Positions 18,181-27,258 of a DNA stretch of 64,000 bases are shown in pieces. Position numbers and translations under genes: made by a program. The notes under the pieces were generated by a model. That model saw nothing but the letters and a program-made list of their open reading frames with translations, ran no database searches and was not told the origin of the DNA. Origin of the DNA: JALZAQ01 sp038253885 (GTDB lineage: Bacteria > Gemmatimonadota > Gemmatimonadetes > Gemmatimonadales > Gemmatimonadaceae); NCBI GenBank assembly GCA_038253885.1, contig JBBSGP010000012.1:15040-79039 (forward strand). The letters are read 5' to 3'. The number at the start of each line of letters is the position of its first letter. Within the stretch, counting starts at the first letter, position 1.

Positions 18181-19424
18181 TGGGGTTTCCGCTGCCTTCT
18201 CGCAGCCTCCTGCTCGTTCTCGCCATTGGCGCGTCAGCGCCGGCCAGAGCTGCGGCGCAGCATCGGCACGAGCCGGCCGGTGAAACCACGGCGGAGGTAG
18301 CCGTACAGGCGATCGCGGTCGTGACGCGCGCGCAACCGGCCATTGCGGGGAGGCAGTTGACGGAAGGCTATGTCACCCAGCCTCTGATCATGGGCCACGC
18401 TCGGTTGCGAGGAGGTCGAGTCTCTCTCTTTGGCACAGCCGATCTCGAGGGCCTCACGCTGCGCCGTGGCGAGCTCAACAGCGGAATCTTCGGGGAAGGC
18501 TATGTCGACCGACGCCACCCCCACACTTTCGTTCACGAGATCGTCGCCACCATCGGCGCGCGCGCACGAGGAACCGATCTCTCTCTGTCGGCAGGGAAGG
18601 GGTTCGCGCCCTTCGGTACCGACGATCCGATGACGCGGCCCTTCGTGAGCTTTCCGGTGAACCATCACCTGGCGCAGGTTCTCGAGCGTGCGGTCGCGAT
18701 CGCGCGCGCGCGCGCCGGGCCGCTGTCGCTGGAGCTCGGGACATTCAATGGCGATGAGCCCGTATCTCCCGGCAGCATCCCGTCGCTGAGCCGGTTCGGC
18801 GACTCCTGGTCCGCCCGACTCACGTTCATGCCGGTCTCCACGACCGAGCTTCGCGCGAGCCACGGCGAAGTCGCCTCTCCGGAGGACCGCGGCGGGAAAG
18901 GGATGGATCAGCGCAAGTGGAGTCTCGCGGCCCGTCACGGGTCTCGCGAAGGTGCTGATGGAGAGCGGTATGCTCTCGTAGAGTGGGCGAGCACCGAGTA
19001 CCTCAGTCGAGGTCGCGCCGCATTCCGGTTCGAGAGCGTGCTCGGTGAGGCGGCCGCGGAATGGCGCGGACTGCTCGCGGCTGCGCGACTGGAGCGGACG
19101 TCGCGACCCGAAGAGGAAAGATTGACCGACCCCTTCCGTTCGGTGTATCCGGTTGCTGACGTACAGATTCTCGGGATCACGCGATTCACAATCGGGACGC
19201 TGGCTCTGCGACGACGGCTCGGCCGTGAGCAGGGATACCACATCCAGCCGTTCGTCGAGCTATCGCATGCCTTCGCGGTGGCCGCCACGCGGCCAGCCGT
19301 ATTCGAGCCGGCTGACTTCTACGGGTCGCAACACTTATGGAGCTTCTCCGCCGGGGTGCGCTTCGACACCGGCTCATCGCACCATCTCATGGGACGCTAC
19401 GGCGCGGCGTCTCCCTCCCCCTGA
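18180..19424 (+). CDS. Exported probable outer-membrane barrel protein of unknown function
   Basis: 414 residues from the GTG at 18180, which gives a signal peptide (LLLVLAIGASAPARA). I do not recognise the family. Most of the protein consists of alternating strands and turns, with repeated ARLT-, ELRAS- and RFES-type segments and a C-terminal SFSAGVRF-type strand, which fits a porin-like beta-barrel. A His-rich stretch (HRHEP, YVDRRHPHTFVHE) near the N-terminus could bind metal. It is coupled to GH9 by a one-base overlap and precedes the LVIVD lipoprotein by eleven bases. Transport or display of the GH9 product is possible but only inferred. The frame continues upstream inside GH9 as a shadow. 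Confidence 0.65.
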   Translation: MGFPLPSRSLLLVLAIGASAPARAAAQHRHEPAGETTAEVAVQAIAVVTRAQPAIAGRQLTEGYVTQPLIMGHARLRGGRVSLFGTADLEGLTLRRGELNSGIFGEGYVDRRHPHTFVHEIVATIGARARGTDLSLSAGKGFAPFGTDDPMTRPFVSFPVNHHLAQVLERAVAIARARAGPLSLELGTFNGDEPVSPGSIPSLSRFGDSWSARLTFMPVSTTELRASHGEVASPEDRGGKGMDQRKWSLAARHGSREGADGERYALVEWASTEYLSRGRAAFRFESVLGEAAAEWRGLLAAARLERTSRPEEERLTDPFRSVYPVADVQILGITRFTIGTLALRRRLGREQGYHIQPFVELSHAFAVAATRPAVFEPADFYGSQHLWSFSAGVRFDTGSSHHLMGRYGAASPSP

Positions 19425-19435
19425 CGCGGTGCGCG

Positions 19436-21193
19436 ATGCGAGATTTCGCTTTCCTCTGCTGCCGCCGGAGCCCTCGCGTGTCTCGCTATCCCTCTTCTGT
19501 TCCTTCCGCTGGCCACTGGGCACGACTGGTCGTGGTGAGTCTGGTTCTGTCGGCCTGCGCCAGCGACGGAGCAACACCTCCTGCACCCGTGGCGACCGTT
19601 CGAGTGGTGGGGTCGTCCAGCCCGCTGTCGATCGGCCAGGAGCTCCAGCTCACCGGCCAGGTGACCGACGCGAAGGGCGCTGCCGTGTCCGGGCGCACCA
19701 TCTCGTGGACCACGAGCGACGCAACGGTGGCCACGGTGTCATCCAGCGGACTCGTTCGTGGAATGGCGGCCGGGGTGGTGACCATCACGGCCAGTGTCGA
19801 TGCGCACAGCGGCACCTTCCCCGTGCTGGTCATTTCTCCGGTAGCGGGGTCGATCATGATATCTCCGCTGGCGGGTATCCTCGGCATCGGGGACCAGATC
19901 ACTCTCATGGCGATCGTCCTCGACTCGATCGGTCAGGCGATTCCGTCGCCGAGCGTCACGTGGCTCTCGAGTAATCCGATCGCCGCCTCGGTCACGCCAC
20001 AAGGCGTGGTGACCGGGCTGTCGCGGGGCACGACAGTGATCTCCGCTGTATCCAACGGCAAGGAGGGACGGGCACCAATCACCGTCGCCCCGCCCAGTCT
20101 CGCTACCCTCGGAGTGGGAGCGGTGGCGGAGCGGTACACGGCCGAAGTGAACGTGTACGGGAGCTATGCCTACACGAGCACGTGGGGGCGCCGCGGCAGC
20201 GTGGTCGGCAATGCCGTGAAAGTGTGGGACATCCGCGGAAACCAGCCGATGCTGGTGGATTCGCTCATCATCTCCGGAGCCACCACCACCGGCGACGTCC
20301 AGGTCATAGCGGATGCGAAGCTGCTGGCGGTCGCGACCGAACGGGCCGGCGGGTCGCTGGTGCTCTATGATCTCGCCGATCCGGCGCATCCGGCGCTGAT
20401 CACCCGGTACTCCACGCCCAACACGCAGAACGGCGTGCACACCGCCGAAGTGCAGCGCGTGAACGGGACCCTGTATGCGTTTCTCAGCATCGATCCGGCG
20501 GGTACCGCGGCGGCACGATTGACGATCGTGGATCTGACGACGCCAGCGGATCCGCGGGAGGTATTCTCCCAGGTCATGGGCAAGCCGTTCGTCCACGACG
20601 TGTTCGTGCGGGACGGGCTCCTGTTCACCGCGCTGTGGGACGATGGAATGACAATCTGGGACATCGGTGGAGGCAATCGAGGCGGTTCGCCGTCATCCCC
20701 GGTCGTGGTCGGCAACGTCCGGACCGTAGGTGGGGCGGTTCACAACATCTGGTGGTTTCACGATCAGCTGACCGGAGCGAAGCGCTACGCTTTCATCGGG
20801 GAGGAAGGCCCGGGCGCCATCGGCAGCTCGGCGTCAGGGAACATCCACGTCGTGGATATCGGGGACATGGCAGCGCCGCGTGAGGTCGCGTTCTACCACG
20901 TTGAGGGAGCGGGGACGCACAACTTCTCCGTCGACGAGCGCGGCGCTGTGCTCTATGCGGCTTACTATAACGGCGGAGTGCGCGCCATCGACGTGCGGGG
21001 AGATCTGGGGAACTGCGCAGCCGCCGCACGCTCTGCCGACGGCCGCTGCGACCTGAGGGCAATGGGGCGGGAGATGGCACGGTGGCCCGGGGATGGAGGA
21101 CCGTCGGTGTACGTGTGGGGTGTTCAACAGGTGGGGGGATTCGTCTACGCGTCGGACATGCTCGGTGGCCTCTGGAAGCTGGACGCGCGATGA
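19436..21193 (+). CDS. Ig-like (BIG2) and LVIVD-repeat lipoprotein
   Basis: 585-residue surface or periplasmic lipoprotein: a basic N-terminus and hydrophobic core lead to the lipobox VLSAC. Residues about 50-230 hold two bacterial Ig-like (BIG2) domains, recognisable by TISWTTSDATVATVSSSGLVRG-like patterns (ground-level motif: SDATVATVS). The rest is an LVIVD-type beta-propeller with repeated IVDLTTPADPR and VWDIRGNQP units, usually extracellular binding scaffolds without enzymatic residues. The ATG at 19436 was chosen over the upstream frame because it starts the signal sequence. Its stop overlaps the ATG of the HExxH protein (ATGA), so the two gene products are probably made together. Confidence 0.78.
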   Translation: MRDFAFLCCRRSPRVSRYPSSVPSAGHWARLVVVSLVLSACASDGATPPAPVATVRVVGSSSPLSIGQELQLTGQVTDAKGAAVSGRTISWTTSDATVATVSSSGLVRGMAAGVVTITASVDAHSGTFPVLVISPVAGSIMISPLAGILGIGDQITLMAIVLDSIGQAIPSPSVTWLSSNPIAASVTPQGVVTGLSRGTTVISAVSNGKEGRAPITVAPPSLATLGVGAVAERYTAEVNVYGSYAYTSTWGRRGSVVGNAVKVWDIRGNQPMLVDSLIISGATTTGDVQVIADAKLLAVATERAGGSLVLYDLADPAHPALITRYSTPNTQNGVHTAEVQRVNGTLYAFLSIDPAGTAAARLTIVDLTTPADPREVFSQVMGKPFVHDVFVRDGLLFTALWDDGMTIWDIGGGNRGGSPSSPVVVGNVRTVGGAVHNIWWFHDQLTGAKRYAFIGEEGPGAIGSSASGNIHVVDIGDMAAPREVAFYHVEGAGTHNFSVDERGAVLYAAYYNGGVRAIDVRGDLGNCAAAARSADGRCDLRAMGREMARWPGDGGPSVYVWGVQQVGGFVYASDMLGGLWKLDAR

Positions 21194-24084
21194 AGGGAGC
21201 CGCGGCTCTGGTCGCCTTGATGCTCTCCGCCACGGACAGCACTGTCGCCCAGCAGCTCACGCGCGCCGACCAGGAATGGCGCACGGTGGAGACGCCGCAC
21301 TTCGTGATCCACTATCCCGCGCCGATGTCGGAGTGGTCGCTGGAAGTCGCGCAACGCATCGAGGCGGTGCACCGCGCCGTGACGGCACTCGTAGGCAGCG
21401 AGACGCGGCACCGCACGACCGTCGTCGTGGACGACCCTTACAATCTCGCCAACGGTCTCACTTTCCCTTTTCTGGACCACCCCACGGTTCTGCTCTGGCC
21501 CACGCCGCCCGAGCCCCGGATGGAGATCGGCCATCTTCGCTCCTGGCCGGAGATTCTCTCGGTGCACGAGTACGCTCACGTCGTGCACCTCTCCCGCCCG
21601 TCGCGAAACCCGATCCGTCATTTTCTCATGGCTCTGATCCCGGGGTCACTCGGGCCACTGGCGCTCCGGTCGCCGAGGTGGGTGATCGAGGGGTACGCCA
21701 CCTACGTGGAAGGACGTCTCACCGGCAGCGGACGGCCCTTTGGAGTGTACCGGCCGGCGATTCTCCGCCAATGGGCGCTGGAAGGGAAGCTCCCCACCTA
21801 CGGTCAGCTCAATGGGAGCGACGATTTCGAGGGCGGCGCGATGGCGTACCTCGCCGGATCCGCCTATCTGGAGTGGCTTGCTGCCCGCACCGGCGGTGGG
21901 CACGGAGATTCGAGCCTGGTACACCTCTGGCGGCGTTTGTCGGCGCGACGGAACCGCAGCTTCGGCGAGGCGTTCAGCGGGGTCTTCGGCGGAAGCGCGG
22001 AAGAGCTGTATGGCCGCTTCACAGCCGAGCTCACGGGGAAGGCGATCGAGGCACGCCGCGACCTCGCGTCCAGGCACCTCGTGGAGGGCGACACCGTGCA
22101 ATCGCTCTCCTGGCGCACCGGGGAGCCGGCGGTATCGCGCGATGGCTCCTTGATCGCTCTGGTTCTCGAGGGGAAGAAGGTCCCCTCACGGCTCGTCGTC
22201 TGGAAGACCGCAGACGAGCGGAGCGACACGGCGGCCGAGCTAGCACGCCGGCGATTGATCCAGCGCGATCCCGAGGACGTGCCGGACATCGCATGGCGAC
22301 CGAGACCGAAGCAGGCGGTCGCCACCCTGTGGCCGTTCGCTCGAATGCCGCACGAGAACCCTCGCTGGATGCCGGATGGCATCACCGTGCTGGTCACGCG
22401 ATACCAGGCGGTGGGCGACGGAACCCAGCGCGCGGACCTCTTCGCATGGAATCACCGTACTGGCGAGCTGCGCCGCGTCACGCGCGGCGCCGGCATTCGA
22501 CACGCCGATCCGGCACCCGACGGCCGATTCGCTGTAGCCGATCGCTGCCTGAACGGCCACTGCGATCTCGTCCGGGTCGACTTGCACAGTGGGGCCATCC
22601 AGCTGCTCGCGCCCGGATCGCCGACGCTGGCTTACTATCGTCCCCGCTACTCAGCCGATGGTCGCACCATCGCCGCGGCGGTGCAGCGGCTCGGACGCTG
22701 GCGAATCGTGACGCTCGACGCGATGGGCGGCCCCCCGCACATCGCCGACCCGGAGGACTTCGCCGACCGGTACGATGTCGCTTGGATGCGCGACGGTCGC
22801 TCCCTCGTTGTGACGTCCGAGCTCGGTGGGGTGGCGAATCTCGAGCAGATGGAAGTAGGACGCGCGGGCGTCCGCCCTCTCACCCGCGTCACCGGTGCTG
22901 CTTACGCCCCCGAGCCGGCGCCCGGAGGCGCGATCTTCTTTCTTCGTCTTCATGCCCGCGGCCTCGATCTCGCTCGCATCCAGCCCGACAGCGTTCCCAC
23001 TCCTGAACGCGTCGCCTTTCTCCGGCCGGCTCTGGCACCTGCCTCCCCCGTCGCCGCGCCGTTTGCCACCGTCGACAGCTTCGCCACCAACCCGATATCC
23101 GCCTCTCGCTCGTACGGCGCCGGCCCATCGCGCGTGCTCATCACGCCGTTGCACTTTCGCGGCGTGGAAGGCGGCGGCAGCGGACTGACGGTGATCCGCA
23201 CCGATCCTGTGGGCCGGCTGACCGTGGTCGCCGAAGGGCTGCTGGATGTCGGTGACCGGTCAGTGTGGAAGGGATACTCCCTGAGTGCGACGTGGAGGGG
23301 ATTTCGCCCCGCCCTCACCGGCGAGCTGTTCACGACTCGGCATCACCCCTCCGGGCAGAGAGCCGGCACCCTCGCTTCGCCTTCCTTCGACGCGAATTAC
23401 GCCGGCGGCGCGATTTACGCCGCCTTCGACCGCAACGTCGGATCGTCGCGCGCCGCCGCCCGATTAGGCGCATCGCTCGGGTCGCTCGAGGGCGCTGTGC
23501 TCGGCGATCGGTCACGCCGACTGGCGTTGATGGAGGTTGCCACGGGCGCGACCCGGACGCGGGGAGTCGCTTATCTGAGCGCGGCGCTGGGAGCCCGAGG
23601 GTACGCGGGAACCACCGGCGGCGAGAGCTGGACCAGGGAGATCGCGATCGCGGGGATCCGCGTGGGTGCGCGCAGCCTGGGCCTCGTTGCCGACGCGCTT
23701 GCGGGTCGAGTCGACGCCAGGGCGCCGGGGTACGAGAGGTTCGTCATCGGCGGAAGTGCGCCACCGCTCTTCGACCAGGCTCTGCTCTCACAGCGGCTGT
23801 CGATGCCCGCCTTGCCATTCGCGACCGGTGGCGGCCGCGTCGCCGGCCAATGGCGCGTCGCGCTGGCCGGCGAGGGGTTCGAGCCGTATGTGTGGGCAGC
23901 CAGCGCGGGTGAGCGCATTGGCCGCTGGCATCGAGTCGTCGGAGCGGAGAGCACGCTGCTGCTTCCCTCGCTACCTATCCTTCGTCTGCCCGCGATGCGC
24001 TCGACACTCGGCGCTGGCTACTCGCTGGACGACCCCTTCAGGTACAATCTGCGTGCTTACTTCGGCGTGACCTTCCGACCGTGA
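21190..24084 (+). CDS. HExxH gluzincin metalloprotease with PD40 propeller and barrel-like C-terminus
   Basis: About 964 residues with a signal peptide. Residues 30-330 form a peptidase-MA-like metalloprotease: HEYAH (His126, Glu127, His130) with the third ligand Glu167 in IEGYATYVEG, the gluzincin arrangement. Residues about 330-640 carry repeated PD40 blades (ARWSPDGR-like, here SADGRTIAA and APDGRFAVA). The last 300 residues are rich in alternating strands and end in an aromatic YFGVTFRP, resembling an outer-membrane barrel or autotransporter-like end. Related protease-propeller proteins are known from Gemmatimonadota and Acidobacteriota but I know of none characterised. It starts by ATGA overlap after the LVIVD lipoprotein. 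Surface proteolysis is the likely role. Confidence 0.75.
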   Translation: MKGAAALVALMLSATDSTVAQQLTRADQEWRTVETPHFVIHYPAPMSEWSLEVAQRIEAVHRAVTALVGSETRHRTTVVVDDPYNLANGLTFPFLDHPTVLLWPTPPEPRMEIGHLRSWPEILSVHEYAHVVHLSRPSRNPIRHFLMALIPGSLGPLALRSPRWVIEGYATYVEGRLTGSGRPFGVYRPAILRQWALEGKLPTYGQLNGSDDFEGGAMAYLAGSAYLEWLAARTGGGHGDSSLVHLWRRLSARRNRSFGEAFSGVFGGSAEELYGRFTAELTGKAIEARRDLASRHLVEGDTVQSLSWRTGEPAVSRDGSLIALVLEGKKVPSRLVVWKTADERSDTAAELARRRLIQRDPEDVPDIAWRPRPKQAVATLWPFARMPHENPRWMPDGITVLVTRYQAVGDGTQRADLFAWNHRTGELRRVTRGAGIRHADPAPDGRFAVADRCLNGHCDLVRVDLHSGAIQLLAPGSPTLAYYRPRYSADGRTIAAAVQRLGRWRIVTLDAMGGPPHIADPEDFADRYDVAWMRDGRSLVVTSELGGVANLEQMEVGRAGVRPLTRVTGAAYAPEPAPGGAIFFLRLHARGLDLARIQPDSVPTPERVAFLRPALAPASPVAAPFATVDSFATNPISASRSYGAGPSRVLITPLHFRGVEGGGSGLTVIRTDPVGRLTVVAEGLLDVGDRSVWKGYSLSATWRGFRPALTGELFTTRHHPSGQRAGTLASPSFDANYAGGAIYAAFDRNVGSSRAAARLGASLGSLEGAVLGDRSRRLALMEVATGATRTRGVAYLSAALGARGYAGTTGGESWTREIAIAGIRVGARSLGLVADALAGRVDARAPGYERFVIGGSAPPLFDQALLSQRLSMPALPFATGGGRVAGQWRVALAGEGFEPYVWAASAGERIGRWHRVVGAESTLLLPSLPILRLPAMRSTLGAGYSLDDPFRYNLRAYFGVTFRP

Positions 24085-24166
24085 AAGGTCAACGCAGGGA
24101 AGCCGCTGCTCGTATCTTCTTGAGCCGCGCCTCGCTCAACTCTCCCGCCCCCCAGCTCCCCGACTC

Positions 24167-27145
24167 ATGATGCGCCTCGCCCGCTTTCTTGTCGGCATGG
24201 TGGCAATTGCCTCCGCAGCCGCCGCGCAGCAATCGGCCCGCAAGCCGCTCACTCCTGACGTCTTCGATCGGTGGCGGAGCATCCAGGGCGAGAAGATCTC
24301 CAACGATGGCAAGTGGCTCGTTTATTCTCTCGTTCCCCAGGCCGGCGATGGAGAGCTGGTGGTGAAGGCGCTTCCAGGAGGCGAAGGGAAAGGCTCGGAG
24401 TACCGGCACAGCCGTGGCTTCATCGGGCGGCCAGAGATTCGGGCGGGGGCGCAGTCGCGCACCGGATATCGCGCCCCGGAGTCCTTGATCACTGCCGACG
24501 GCAAGTTCGTTGTATTCTCGATCGACGCGCCGAGAGCTGATGTGGAGCGCGCCAGACGCGAGAAGAAGAAGCCGGCGGACCAGCCGAAAGCGTCGATGGG
24601 AATTCTGCGGACGGCGGACGGGAATGTTGTTGTCATCCCGAACGTGAAGAGCTTCCGGGTGGCGAAGAATGGCAGCCGCCACGTCGCTTACCTACTGGAG
24701 CCCAGGGACAGTGTGTCGCTGGAGAAGGGTGCCCCCGATTCCGTCGCGCCGGTCCCCGCAGCGGCGGCAACGCCTGGTGGTCGGCCGCGCCCGGTCGCCA
24801 TGGACTCAACATCCGGGAAGGACCCGAAGCGCGAGACTGGCTCGACGCTCGTCATCCGGGATCTTCAGAGCAGCGCCGAAGTCAGAGTCGAGGATGTCAC
24901 GGCGTACGCCTTGAGCGAGAACGGCGCCTGGCTCGGCTACACCGTCGGGTCCCGAGCGGGCCAGACAGACGGTGCGTATGTGCGCTCGCTGGCAGACGGG
25001 AGGACGACGCCGCTGCTCGCCGGGCGCGGAAGCTACCGTCAGCTCGCCTTCGACAAAGCGGGCACGCAGGTCGCTTTCGTCTCCGATCGCGATGAGCAAA
25101 GCGTGGCAAAGCCACACTTCCGGTTGTATCACGCCCCGCTGACTGCGCCGTCGGCGCGCGAGCTTGTCGGTCCCAAGCTGACCGGCGAATCGGTGGTTTC
25201 TGCCACCGCTCGCGTCGAGTACAGCGACGATGGCCGCACCATCATCTTCGGCGTGGCGCCACCGCCACTGGATTCGATTCCCGCGGATTCGCTGGCCGAC
25301 AAGGCCGTCTTCGATCTCTGGCACTACAAGGACGCGCGCCTCCAGCCGCAGCAGCGGGTCGAAGCAACGCGGGATCGGGAGCGAGGATATACCGCTGTCT
25401 ACCGGCTCGATTCGAAGCGCTACCAGCAGCTCGGAAACGACAGCCTGCAGGTTCGGCTGTCGCGCAACTCGAGCATCGGTTTTGGCACTGCGTCGCTGCC
25501 GTACGCCCTCGCTCAGATGTGGGGTGAAGGCGGGAGCGATCTGTACGTGATCGACGCGGCGGGAAACCGCAAGCTCGTCAAGACGCGCGCTCCCATCGGC
25601 GAGGACCGCACCGGCGAAGCGGCGATCTCACCCGATGGCAGATTCGTGCTGTACTTCGGGGATGATGCACACTGGTACACCTATTCGGTCGCGACTGGCC
25701 AGACGGTCGATCTCTCGGCTCGGACGCCCGGAGTCCACTTCGAGCGCGAGCAGTGGGATTCACCGAGCTTGACCCCTGCGTGGGGCGTAGCGGGCTGGAC
25801 GAAGGGAGACCGGTCCCTGCTGCTCTACGATCGGTACGACGTGTGGGAGCTGGATCCCGCGGGCGAGAGAAGCGCTCGAGTGGTGACCGATTCGCTGGGA
25901 CGCCGTGAGCATCTGGTGTTCCGCGTCGTGGACACGGACACCACCGAGCACGCGATCGATCCATCACAACCGCTCCTACTTCGTGCCACCAACGACGAAA
26001 CCAAGGCGACCGGGTTCTGGCGCGATCGCCTCGGCGCGGCATCACCGCCGGTGAAGCTCCTGATGCTCGACAAGCAGGTGGGACGTCCCCTCAAGGCCAA
26101 GAACGCCGATGTCTACGTGTTCACCGAATCCACCTTCCAGGAATTCCCCGATCTCTGGGTCACCGATGGGCAGTTCAGGGCTCCGGCGAAGATCTCCGAC
26201 GCCAACCCGCAGCAGAAGGAGCACAAGTGGGGGAGCGCGCAGCTCGTCAGCTGGCGGAACGACGACGGGGCCGAGCTCAAGGGGATCTTGTTCAAGCCCG
26301 AGGGCTTCGACGCGCGCAAGAAGTATCCCATGGTCGTGTATTACTACGAGCTGTTGTCGGAGAACCTGCACGGGTATGTGGCACCCGCCGGGCGCAACGT
26401 CATCAATCCGACCGTCTATGCCTCGAACGGCTATCTGGTGTTCGAGCCGGATATCGTCTACACGGTGGGGTACCCGGGCCAGAGCGCGTACAAGTCGATC
26501 GTGCCGGGTGTACAGATGCTCATCGACAGCGGATTCGTCGACGCCAAGGCGATCGGGCTCCAGGGTCAGTCGTGGGGAGGCTACCAGACGGCGTACCTGA
26601 TCACCCAGACCAACATGTTCGCGGCCGCCATGGCGGGTGCGCCCGTGGCGAACATGACCAGCGCATACGGCGGAATCCGCTGGCAATCCGGGCTTGCCCG
26701 TGCCTTTCAGTACGAGCACACGCAGAGTCGGATCGGCGGCTCGATCTGGCAGTTTCCACTCCGCTATCTCGAGAATTCTCCCCTGTTCTTCGTGGACCGT
26801 GTGCGGACGCCGCTCCTGATCATGTCGAACGACGGAGACGGCGCGGTTCCCTGGTACCAGGGGATCGAGCTCTTCGTGGCGATGAGGCGCTTCGGTAAGG
26901 AGGTCTACCTCATCGACTACAACGGCGATGAGCACAATCCGACCAAGCGCGCCAACCAGCTCGACATCGCCATGCGGATGCAGCAGTTCTTCGATCATCA
27001 TCTCAAAGGCGCGCCGGCGCCGGCCTGGATGGAGAAGGGCATTCCCTTCCTCCAGAAGGGGCGAGATCAACTGGCGGCATCGCGCGCCGCCGGCCAGGCG
27101 GGTGGGGGGTCAGGAGAGAGCAGGGAAGTGCCGCCACGACCCTAG
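24167..27145 (+). CDS. Large exported S9-family peptidase
   Basis: 992-residue secreted serine peptidase of family S9. Signal peptide 1-21 (MVAIASAAAAQQ), then a long beta-propeller with inserts to about residue 700, then the alpha/beta hydrolase domain. The triad is Ser802 in GQSWGGYQT, Asp889 or 891 in NDGDGAVPW and His923 in GDEHNP; the PAGRNVINP and YELLSENLH stretches match the large glutamyl/prolyl-peptidase-like S9 group common in this phylum. It starts with two tandem ATG codons and ends with a Gly/Ser-rich tail. It stands alone, 82 bases after the HExxH gene and 113 before the TPR gene. Peptide scavenging in the periplasm is the probable role. Confidence 0.9.
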   Translation: MMRLARFLVGMVAIASAAAAQQSARKPLTPDVFDRWRSIQGEKISNDGKWLVYSLVPQAGDGELVVKALPGGEGKGSEYRHSRGFIGRPEIRAGAQSRTGYRAPESLITADGKFVVFSIDAPRADVERARREKKKPADQPKASMGILRTADGNVVVIPNVKSFRVAKNGSRHVAYLLEPRDSVSLEKGAPDSVAPVPAAAATPGGRPRPVAMDSTSGKDPKRETGSTLVIRDLQSSAEVRVEDVTAYALSENGAWLGYTVGSRAGQTDGAYVRSLADGRTTPLLAGRGSYRQLAFDKAGTQVAFVSDRDEQSVAKPHFRLYHAPLTAPSARELVGPKLTGESVVSATARVEYSDDGRTIIFGVAPPPLDSIPADSLADKAVFDLWHYKDARLQPQQRVEATRDRERGYTAVYRLDSKRYQQLGNDSLQVRLSRNSSIGFGTASLPYALAQMWGEGGSDLYVIDAAGNRKLVKTRAPIGEDRTGEAAISPDGRFVLYFGDDAHWYTYSVATGQTVDLSARTPGVHFEREQWDSPSLTPAWGVAGWTKGDRSLLLYDRYDVWELDPAGERSARVVTDSLGRREHLVFRVVDTDTTEHAIDPSQPLLLRATNDETKATGFWRDRLGAASPPVKLLMLDKQVGRPLKAKNADVYVFTESTFQEFPDLWVTDGQFRAPAKISDANPQQKEHKWGSAQLVSWRNDDGAELKGILFKPEGFDARKKYPMVVYYYELLSENLHGYVAPAGRNVINPTVYASNGYLVFEPDIVYTVGYPGQSAYKSIVPGVQMLIDSGFVDAKAIGLQGQSWGGYQTAYLITQTNMFAAAMAGAPVANMTSAYGGIRWQSGLARAFQYEHTQSRIGGSIWQFPLRYLENSPLFFVDRVRTPLLIMSNDGDGAVPWYQGIELFVAMRRFGKEVYLIDYNGDEHNPTKRANQLDIAMRMQQFFDHHLKGAPAPAWMEKGIPFLQKGRDQLAASRAAGQAGGGSGESREVPPRP

Positions 27146-27258
27146 TTATTCGCTGCTCCGCCGCGGCGTCGCGGACCCCTCGGCGGGCGCGCTCAGGGCA
27201 CCGGAAAAGCGGTTACGGAGGGGTGGGTCCGAGCGTCTGTTGGGCAAGGAGCCCGCCG

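Noticed and set aside
18690..18720. GC-dinucleotide run
   Set aside because: Coding stretch of Ala/Arg residues inside the barrel-like gene, no structural meaning seen.
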